DNA of 64,000 bases. Source: CAZRGV01 sp964599655. GTDB lineage: Bacteria; Planctomycetota; Planctomycetia; Isosphaerales; Isosphaeraceae. Shown here piece by piece: positions 26,938-34,247 of this stretch. The translations under genes and the position numbers were made by a program. Position 1 is the stretch's first letter, and the number at the start of each line of letters is the position of its first letter. The notes below the pieces were generated by a model. The model was not told where the DNA came from. It searched no databases and saw nothing but the letters and a program-made list of their open reading frames with translations. The stretch covers positions 1-64,000 of the forward strand of contig CAZRGV010000011.1 in assembly GCA_964599655.1 (NCBI GenBank). The letters run 5' to 3'.

Positions 26938-28683
26938 TCACGGCGTCTGAGACGGCGACGCCTCTGTCCTTTGCCGGAGAGCGGAAACCGAGGACAGGTC
27001 GGCAGCGCGGTAGATGGCGATCGTTCCGTCGTCGGTCTGGGCGACGGGACGAAGGCCATCGAGCGCCCTAAAGTAGTCCGGCGGACCCCATGGGCCGTGC
27101 TGAAGCGAGGCCGAAACACCCAGGAAGGCGGTCGAGACCTCGAGTCTCGGTGGCAGATCGGGATGGCAGGTGCCGGCATCCACCACGATCCGATGCCCGA
27201 GCACGCCGTAGTGTCCGGGGTCGGTATTCCCGAAGTAAAACAGGGTCAAGTCGCGAAACTCGGGATGGCGTGATTGCAGTCGTGCCAGTTCCCGGGCCCC
27301 CTGCCCCCAATCGAGGTTCGAGTCGGACAGAATGCGACGGCCACCGAGGGATCCCCCGGCAATCGCGTTGAAATAGGAAAGCTCGAACGGGTGGATCGAA
27401 GCCACAGAGAGGCCCTGTCCGACCAGCATCGCAACGACAAACCAGCGCATCGCGCGGGAACCTTCCGCCAGGGCAGAGACCCAGACGATCGCCAGCGGAG
27501 CGAGCGGTAACAGGTAGCGAATACCGTAATTCCGGCTCGAACCCAGCGCGGCCAGAGCGAGAAAGACCAAGGGAACGATTGTGAGGATCCCGTCTCTGGC
27601 CGTCGAGCGAACGCGACGACTCCAGACCGCACGTCCCAGAGTGAGGCCCCAAAACGACAGAGGAACCTTCACAGCCAGTGCCACGAAGTAGTAGTACCAC
27701 CAACCGTGGAGGCGTCGTTCACCCAGAAGATAGCTTGGTCCGCCGGACCGTTGGTGCCGGACCTGAATCGCCAGGCCAACCCAGTCTTGTGGGATCGGGA
27801 CTTCGACAAGTCGGGCCAACCATCGGCTAGCCATCGAGCCAAAGCGGCTCTCGATCATCGGGTGCGTTCCCGTCGATTCACTCAGCGGGAGTGTCGCGAA
27901 GCCGGTCACAACCAGATCCGATGCCAGCAGGAGGATGACAAAGGCCGTCATACCGAGCGCGACGCGTCGCGAAACCGGAATCCAACCCCGTTCACACGAA
28001 CCAGTTTGGTCGAGCCACCAGACGATCACCAATGCCAGTGGAATCACGACGGTCGTGAACTTGCAAGAAAACGCCAATCCGGAGAGCAATGCCGCGAACA
28101 CGAAGAATCGGCAATCCTGGGTTTGCAAAAACCGCCAGAAGCTGAAGAAGACCCCCGTGGAACAGGCAACAAGCGGCATCTCCATGGTCGCAATCGCACC
28201 GTGCGCCAGCAGGTTCGGGCTAAGTGTGAAGAGCCAGGCCGCGCAAACCATGGCGCGAGGGCCGTACAAGAGGCGGGCCCAGACCGTTGTGGTTGCCATC
28301 GCGACCATCCAGATCCAGAGTGATCCCAGGCGGATCAGGGGTAGCAGGACGGCCTGATGGGAGATCGGGTCATCGATGAGGTATCCGAGCCCCAGGTGGT
28401 CGAGAACCCAGAGGACCGGAATCTGTTGGAGCTTCCAGAACGTGAGCGGCGAACCCATCCGGGTGATGGCTTCTTGGTCGCCGGTACGCCACCATTTTGC
28501 TCCGACGCGAAGGTAGGCGACCTCGTCGTAGGTTGCGGAGCTATGGCCGATGGCGTCGCCCATCAGCCAGAGGCCAAGCAACATGGCCGAAAGGATGGCG
28601 GCGTGGCCGAGCCAGCCCCTCGGCTCCGGCCTCACCGCAGTGTCCCCCCCCTCCTGGGTCAACCCGATCGCCTCCTGCGGCAT
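26938..28683 (-). CDS. Glycosyltransferase family 39-like integral membrane protein
   Basis: A 581-residue polytopic protein with about ten hydrophobic helices, similar to dolichyl-phosphate-mannose/ArnT-type glycosyltransferases (GT-C fold). The first loop carries HSSATYDEVAYLRVG, where the Asp-Glu pair is the expected catalytic acidic site facing the periplasm. Other family traits are LFTLSPNLLAHGAIATMEMP, LAFSCKFTTVV and YGIRYLLPLAPLAIVWVS; the C-terminal region has HPFELSYFNAIAGG and SDSNLDWGQG, typical of planctomycete members. It presumably transfers a sugar from a polyprenyl-phosphate donor. It starts one base after the stop of the oxidoreductase gene upstream, so the two form an operon. 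Confidence 0.85.
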   Translation of the reverse strand: MPQEAIGLTQEGGDTAVRPEPRGWLGHAAILSAMLLGLWLMGDAIGHSSATYDEVAYLRVGAKWWRTGDQEAITRMGSPLTFWKLQQIPVLWVLDHLGLGYLIDDPISHQAVLLPLIRLGSLWIWMVAMATTTVWARLLYGPRAMVCAAWLFTLSPNLLAHGAIATMEMPLVACSTGVFFSFWRFLQTQDCRFFVFAALLSGLAFSCKFTTVVIPLALVIVWWLDQTGSCERGWIPVSRRVALGMTAFVILLLASDLVVTGFATLPLSESTGTHPMIESRFGSMASRWLARLVEVPIPQDWVGLAIQVRHQRSGGPSYLLGERRLHGWWYYYFVALAVKVPLSFWGLTLGRAVWSRRVRSTARDGILTIVPLVFLALAALGSSRNYGIRYLLPLAPLAIVWVSALAEGSRAMRWFVVAMLVGQGLSVASIHPFELSYFNAIAGGSLGGRRILSDSNLDWGQGARELARLQSRHPEFRDLTLFYFGNTDPGHYGVLGHRIVVDAGTCHPDLPPRLEVSTAFLGVSASLQHGPWGPPDYFRALDGLRPVAQTDDGTIAIYRAADLSSVSALRQRTEASPSQTP

Positions 28684-28684
28684 G

Positions 28685-29863
28685 TCAGCTTCTCTCCTGG
28701 ATTCCTCCCAGAAGAATGCGACGCGATTCCCTGCGGCTCTGTTCTAGGTTGACCGCGAGCCTGGCCACGGTCAATGCATCTTCCAGGGCCGGCGCGAGTG
28801 ATGGTTCACCCCGGACCAGTCGATAAAACTGTTCGTTGAGCGACTCGCCAATGGTGGNNNNNNNNNNNNNNNNNNNCATGGGAAGCCGCTCCTCATGAGC
28901 GCCGTCGGTATCCGTCCACTGAATCCGGTCCGGCATTTCCAGCCAGGCGACGCCTCTCTCAGCGAATACCTGGAATCCTGGCACAGGAAGGAACCTCGTG
29001 GCATCGCCCCACGCCGCCCGATGATATCGGCCAACACTGATCTGGGCCAGTCCGCCATCAGGAAACTCGAGGGCAATACTCTCGAAATCGGGACCATCCG
29101 CCTCTTGAGATTGAGGAAGCACAACGGTTGAACCGCCACAGACAGCCGTCGGCTCGGTCTGAAAGATGAAACGGCACCAATCGATGAGGTTACTTCCCGG
29201 GTCGATCGTCAGAGGGGCCGGTGCAAGCTGGGTCGTCGGGCCAGGTTGGCCGTAGCGATCGAAGCCAAAAAGCCGGGCGTGTCCGAGAATCAGTCGGGGC
29301 GCGCCAAGCCGGTTCGCCAGTAGCTCTCGAAGTCGCAACGACGCAGGATAGAACCGTCGAGCCAGTTCCGGCATGAACGGAATGTTCGACGCACGGATCG
29401 CCTCGGCAAGGATTTCGAGACCCCCGGGATCCGCCGCGATTGGTAGCGCGCAGTAGACCGGCTTCCGGAAGGCGCAAGCCAGTTCCAGGGGATGGAGGCC
29501 GAACCATTGAGGAGTCAGAATGTAGACGACATCGATGTCGGATCGGCTAAAGAGATCGGTCAGTCCTTCGGCCGCGGAGCAACCGATCTGCCGCGCTTCA
29601 AGCGCCGCTCTCAGGGCGACCTGGTCGTAAACCGCCACCACCTGAAACCGGTTGCTCAGTCGCGCCAGGGCCGGCTTGTGCCGAGCCTCCCAGAGCCGTC
29701 CCAGACCAACCACCCCGACCCGCAAGCGCTGGTAGTTCGATGCCCCCAACGGTTTGGCACCTCTCGCGCGGACATCTTTGACCGGTGTCGACACCGGCCG
29801 GATGCAACCATTTCCGCGAAGATACCTTACCACACGATCGACCGATGAACCAGTTCGTCCCAT
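28685..29863 (-). CDS. Gfo/Idh/MocA-family oxidoreductase (contains assembly gap)
   Basis: About 390 residues. The Rossmann domain starts at LRVGVVGLGRLWEARHKPAL near residue 47, with DIDVVYILTPQWFGLHPLEL and KPVYCALPIA (position of the usual EKP motif, here CALP), then a C-terminal alpha/beta domain. The ~45 residues ahead of the Rossmann fold have no family likeness, so the true start is probably later than 29863, possibly a TTG just before the fold. Nineteen N bases sit inside the C-terminal part but the frame is kept. The missing EKP lysine suggests altered catalysis or a non-enzymatic role. Operon with the GT39 gene (one-base spacing). Confidence 0.78.
   Translation of the reverse strand: MGRTGSSVDRVVRYLRGNGCIRPVSTPVKDVRARGAKPLGASNYQRLRVGVVGLGRLWEARHKPALARLSNRFQVVAVYDQVALRAALEARQIGCSAAEGLTDLFSRSDIDVVYILTPQWFGLHPLELACAFRKPVYCALPIAADPGGLEILAEAIRASNIPFMPELARRFYPASLRLRELLANRLGAPRLILGHARLFGFDRYGQPGPTTQLAPAPLTIDPGSNLIDWCRFIFQTEPTAVCGGSTVVLPQSQEADGPDFESIALEFPDGGLAQISVGRYHRAAWGDATRFLPVPGFQVFAERGVAWLEMPDRIQWTDTDGAHEERLPMXXXXXXXTIGESLNEQFYRLVRGEPSLAPALEDALTVARLAVNLEQSRRESRRILLGGIQERS
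28858..28876. other. Assembly gap (19 N)
   Basis: Nineteen N bases within the Gfo/Idh/MocA gene. The flanking translation stays in one frame. Confidence 0.98.
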
Positions 29864-29995
29864 CCGGGTTGAAGCGAAGAACTTCGTTCACCCTCACGAT
29901 CGGATCCGCTGTAGAATCCTGATAGCCGGAATCAACGACAGGCCGTTGAGTGGTTCCGCCGAGGCCGTTGATTCCGCTTGCACCGAGATCTCGCC

Positions 29996-31303
29996 ATGGA
30001 TTCGACCATGCAACCGTCCGAGGAGACTGAACTGGAAGCCACAGAAGCACTTCCCGTGGTCGTTCCGGCTGGCGTAGAGGTTCGTGAAAGGGTGATTCCC
30101 CTTCGCTCGGCGGATTTGACGAAGCTTGTCGTGAACGATCCTGGGCTTTCGCCCGCGGAGAGGATCTCCCTCGGCCGTTTCTGCAAGCTTCTGGGCGCGA
30201 CATTTCACCAGGAGTTCTATGACTGGCTTCAGGAGCTCAAGGATCTTTACGCGCCACTGGACCCGGATAGCGATTGCGTCCGCGTGCCGTCAGTTTCACC
30301 AGCTTCCACACCGGACCAGGACGAACGATTCCTCAAGGCGTTCGAATCCACACTGATCCGGGCCAATTATCGTCGTTTGAACCTCGCTGTGATCGAGGAG
30401 GCCATCGAGTCGCCCAACGAGCTCGGTTTGAACTACGTTCCCGACTTTGAGCTGTTCTCACAGCTTCGCATCTATGTGCGAGGCCAAACCCGGGTGACTC
30501 GCACTGTACGGAACATCCGGACTCGATTTCGACGAGAGTCGGTGCATTTCGACGGGTACCAAAGATTGATCGTCGCACTGCGGTTCAAGCCGCGAGACAA
30601 AAAACTCGGCCCCTTTGCCCGATCGGACGTCCTTTACTTGCGGATGTATAAGGACGTTCCTCACGTCGACATGGAAATGCATCTTCCTGAGCAAGGAACG
30701 CGGGTCAAAATGCGGATGATCGACAAGGCCCAGATCGCGTCGCCGCTGGTCGTGGGTCTGCCCACCTTCGCGTTCAAGCTCCTGTTTGCCAGCCTCATCT
30801 CGCCCGTGGCGGTCGGTGGAGTGCTTGTAGCGCCGATTACCGCCGGCTTGAATTCCTTCTTCGGCTTTCAGCGAGCCAAGCAGCGCCACCTTCACCACAT
30901 GATCCGCAACCTTTACTATCTCAACCTGGCCAGCAACGCCAGCGTGATTAAGTGCGTGATCGACTCGGCCGAGGACGAGGAGTACAAGGAGGCCTTGCTT
31001 GCGTATTTCCTCCTGTGGAGACACCTCGGCGACGCCGAACCCTGGTCGAGAACGCGGCTCGACGAGCAGATTGAGGCCTGGCTTCGCGAACTCTGCCCTG
31101 GCAAAGATACGGACTTCGAAGTCGGCGATGCCCTGAACAAGCTCATCCGTCTTGGGCTCGTGCGAATCTCAGCCCAAGGGCACCTCCTTGCGGTTCCCAT
31201 CGAGAGCGCGCTGACCATTCTCGACGCCCGTTGGGACGATCTTTTTCCCTACAACCGGCCCACCTTGAGTCCGGATCCGGTCGGCTCTCACGGGGACTGT
31301 TAA
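29996..31303 (+). CDS. DUF3754 (TMEM143-like) membrane protein
   Basis: A 435-residue protein of the DUF3754 family, related to eukaryotic TMEM143; function unknown. Characteristic parts are VIPLRSADLTKLVV, FYDWLQELKDLYAPLDPD, RGQTRVTRTVRNIRT, KLGPFARSDVLYLRMYKDVPH and the hydrophobic LLFASLISPVAVGGVLVAPI segment near residues 256-275, followed by HHMIRNLYYLNLASN and DEEYKEALLAYFLLW. Start ATG 29996 (MDSTMQPS) is chosen; ATG 30008 is possible. It is divergent from the Gfo/Idh/MocA gene. Pattern match to the family is strong, role is not known. Confidence 0.85.
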   Translation: MDSTMQPSEETELEATEALPVVVPAGVEVRERVIPLRSADLTKLVVNDPGLSPAERISLGRFCKLLGATFHQEFYDWLQELKDLYAPLDPDSDCVRVPSVSPASTPDQDERFLKAFESTLIRANYRRLNLAVIEEAIESPNELGLNYVPDFELFSQLRIYVRGQTRVTRTVRNIRTRFRRESVHFDGYQRLIVALRFKPRDKKLGPFARSDVLYLRMYKDVPHVDMEMHLPEQGTRVKMRMIDKAQIASPLVVGLPTFAFKLLFASLISPVAVGGVLVAPITAGLNSFFGFQRAKQRHLHHMIRNLYYLNLASNASVIKCVIDSAEDEEYKEALLAYFLLWRHLGDAEPWSRTRLDEQIEAWLRELCPGKDTDFEVGDALNKLIRLGLVRISAQGHLLAVPIESALTILDARWDDLFPYNRPTLSPDPVGSHGDC

Positions 31304-31558
31304 ACAAAGATCGGAGAATCTCCTGGAACTCGGTTGTCGGGAACCGAAAAAGTCGTCAGAATCGGAAACAGACTTTCGTGCGAACGCGTGCCGTCCCGAA
31401 CTCGTATGACGAAGGGGTCGGCCGCTCTCGACAGGCTCTGGTCCGAGAGTCGCGCGTTGGCTAAAATGCGGTCAAGGTGTTCGCCCGCGCCGATCGTGAC
31501 CGCCCCGCCTTCCGTCCTCCCCCGCTCGTTCGCGAGCGCTCTCCAGGTGAATCCACTC

Positions 31559-34162
31559 ATGGCGACCGTCAGCAAAAAGCCTACCTCGCCGGCGCCCGCG
31601 TCAAAAAAGGTTCGGGAGCTGGGCAAGGACGAACCGCTGATTCTTCGGGCCTTCGACGGCCTGTTCCGGTTCCTGGCGTCACTGAAACTCGCGGTCATTA
31701 GCATCTCGGCGCTGGCGGGTGTTCTGGCGTTCGGAACCTTTTATGAGACCTGGTACGGCACGCACGCCGTTCAGGTGGATATCTACCAGAGCAAGGGATT
31801 TGCTCTTCTGCTGGCGTTTCTCGGCATCAACATCTTCTGCGCGGCTCTGATTCGTTTTCCCTGGACGAAGCGTCAGACCGGCTTCGTGATCACGCACGCC
31901 GGATTGCTGGTCGTTCTGCTCGGCTCGTTCCTGAGCCTCAAGATGACCGACTCGGGCCAGGTCGGCCTGGTGGAGGGAGACTCGAGCGATCGCTACGTGC
32001 GGATCGATGACTCGGTGATGCGCATCCAGAAGGTCGATCCTGGCGACGGCCAGGTCACCCGGCAGTTCCTGGTGCCCTTCGCGCCTGGCGCGTTTCCCTG
32101 GGAGTCGCAGAAGCTCGAAGCTCAGGCGAGGAATCCGCAGTATGTCCTTGGCAGATATATCCTTCGAGGCGTTCTCGGGTTGCTCGCGGCCGCTCTGGCA
32201 ATCGGCGGGTTGGTCTTCTCGATCCGGCATCGCGAGTGGGTCAGTCGTCCCGTTGGGGCCATCGCAATGACCGTCGTGGCGTCGCTCGTGCTGGCCCTCG
32301 GGGCCTACACGATCTTCGTCCCGATTGGTCCCCGACACCAGACATTGACTCAGCCGAACGATCCTTTCCGCCTGGTTGTCAAGGATTTTCTGCCGTCCTC
32401 GACGGAGCCCCGGCCGGTGTACGAACCGAGCCGCGATGGAGTCCCGATGCTCCGAACCGCCCTTCTGGTTCAGCCTCCTGGTGAGGCGCGAGGTCGAGAC
32501 GCCTTCCAGGGGCGGGGTTGGGTCGTCGCTTCCAGCGAACAACTCGGTCACGGCACGCTCGAGGCGGGCCCGGCCAAGATCAGCTTCCAGTATCTCTCGG
32601 GCCCTAACGCCGAAATGGCCCTCGACGACTTCCTCCATCCGCCCAAGGATCCTCTGAAGGATCGCCTGGCCCGGTTTCACTATCGCGATCGCCAGGGCAA
32701 TCCGAGGGTCTACGACTGGCTGATCGAGGACAGTCAACGCATGAAAGTCGAGAACGGCAAGGTCGTGGCGGCCGGCAAGTCGGTAACGCTGCCCGACAGC
32801 GAACTGACCGCCACGCTGGTGGGTGTCTTGCCGATGCCGACCGTCAATCACGAACTGCTCGGAGGGCTGGATGAACGCCTGATTCGACTCCTCGCCGATA
32901 TGGGTCGCGCCACCGAGTCGCCGATGGTCCATGCGGCCGTTTTCAAGGTCCGCAAGGGAGACGGTCCGGAGATCAGCCACATTGGCTGGTCCGACCTGCC
33001 CCTGGCCCCAAACGTCACGCCATTCGGCCATGGCGAGACCGAGCCGCAAGCGGAACTCCTCCGGATCGGATACTTCCACCCGCCCGAGCTGAGCACTGAC
33101 AGCGTGATGTCCGGCCGCTTCGGCGTGATCGAGGTCGTCGCGACACCCGAAAAGACGTTCTATTACCGGGCCTTTGGCCGCGATGGTCTGAAGGGAATTG
33201 GCCCGATCGATCTGGGCAAGCCGATCCGAATCTTTGGCGGCGATAAGATGCCTATGCAGATCTCGTTGCGAGTCGACGACATGCTGCCTTCTGGCAAATC
33301 GAGGCTCGTCTGCGAGCCGCTGGAGTTGCCGCGCGAGCAGCGCGACGAGGCGGTTCCAGCCGCCCTGGTGGAGATGACCGTGGACGGTGAGTCGAAGGAG
33401 TTCTGGCTTCGACGGACCTTGACCCTGGAACCCCAGTACGAGGACCTGACGTTCCGGGGTGGCCATTACCGGATCTCGTATGATTATGATTCGCGTCCAT
33501 TGCCCTTCGAGGTCCATCTGCTCGACTTTGACCCGAGCAACGATCCCGGCACCACGGCCCGCTCGGCCTTCCGTAGCGACGTGACCGTCCGCGAGCTCGA
33601 CGCCCCCGAGATGAAGCCGGTCCCGTTTAACGACCTGGCCGTGGGACAGTATTTCCACTTCCTCGACCGGCCCCGAGAGACATTTAAAAAGCTGGGAAAG
33701 GAAAGCTACGAACCGTTCGACGGAGGCGAGCGCCTCGCCCTCGCCGAGACAGGGACGGTCGTTCAACCCACCATGAAGCCGGTCAAGATCACGATGAATA
33801 ACCCGATGGTTCGGGACAACTGGACCTTCTACCAGACCAGCTACAAGCCCGTGTTCGACGAACGGCGGGAGCCGACCGGAACCTTCGTGTCCTACCTCTC
33901 GGTACGGTACGATCCCGCATGGCCGGTCGTTTACGGCGGCTGTCTCCTGGTGGTCATTGGAACATTTGTTCAGTTCTATATGCGCGCTGGGGTGTTCACC
34001 GACGGCGGCAAGCGTGAACAGGCGAGGAACGAGGCCCGGGCACGCAAGAAAGCCGCCAAGACAGGCCAGTCCCTTGGTTCGAACTCGACATCAAGTGACA
34101 ACGGGGCGGGGAACGGCGCGGAAGCCGCCAGGAAAGCCGCCGTGACCGACCTGGATCTCTGA
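31559..34162 (+). CDS. resB: Cytochrome c biogenesis protein ResB (System II)
   Basis: An 867-residue ResB/Ccs1-like protein. With CcsA it forms the System II synthase that moves haem across the membrane and ligates it to apocytochrome c. Three helices occur near the N-terminus (SLKLAVISISALAGVLAFGT, FALLLAFLGINIFCAALI, FVITHAGLLVVLLGSFL), two more around residues 205-265, a periplasmic domain of over 500 residues and a last helix VVYGGCLLVVIGTFVQFYM. It is larger than typical ResB (~450-550). Start ATG 31559 has AGGTGA upstream; about 75 in-frame codons before it have no likeness to the family. CcsA follows after 85 bases; the PVC-type cytochrome at 6 kb is the kind of client expected. Confidence 0.88.
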   Translation: MATVSKKPTSPAPASKKVRELGKDEPLILRAFDGLFRFLASLKLAVISISALAGVLAFGTFYETWYGTHAVQVDIYQSKGFALLLAFLGINIFCAALIRFPWTKRQTGFVITHAGLLVVLLGSFLSLKMTDSGQVGLVEGDSSDRYVRIDDSVMRIQKVDPGDGQVTRQFLVPFAPGAFPWESQKLEAQARNPQYVLGRYILRGVLGLLAAALAIGGLVFSIRHREWVSRPVGAIAMTVVASLVLALGAYTIFVPIGPRHQTLTQPNDPFRLVVKDFLPSSTEPRPVYEPSRDGVPMLRTALLVQPPGEARGRDAFQGRGWVVASSEQLGHGTLEAGPAKISFQYLSGPNAEMALDDFLHPPKDPLKDRLARFHYRDRQGNPRVYDWLIEDSQRMKVENGKVVAAGKSVTLPDSELTATLVGVLPMPTVNHELLGGLDERLIRLLADMGRATESPMVHAAVFKVRKGDGPEISHIGWSDLPLAPNVTPFGHGETEPQAELLRIGYFHPPELSTDSVMSGRFGVIEVVATPEKTFYYRAFGRDGLKGIGPIDLGKPIRIFGGDKMPMQISLRVDDMLPSGKSRLVCEPLELPREQRDEAVPAALVEMTVDGESKEFWLRRTLTLEPQYEDLTFRGGHYRISYDYDSRPLPFEVHLLDFDPSNDPGTTARSAFRSDVTVRELDAPEMKPVPFNDLAVGQYFHFLDRPRETFKKLGKESYEPFDGGERLALAETGTVVQPTMKPVKITMNNPMVRDNWTFYQTSYKPVFDERREPTGTFVSYLSVRYDPAWPVVYGGCLLVVIGTFVQFYMRAGVFTDGGKREQARNEARARKKAAKTGQSLGSNSTSSDNGAGNGAEAARKAAVTDLDL

Positions 34163-34247
34163 GCGAATCACGAAACCGCCGCGTTCTCTGAGCGACTCGC
34201 ACTCCGACTCGACCCAAGCCTCCGACCCCACCGAGAGGATAACCGCC

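Noticed and set aside
31679..33766. 695-codon leftward frame opposite resB
   Set aside because: Shadow of resB; His/Arg/Gln/Val-rich translation typical of antisense frames in GC-rich genes.
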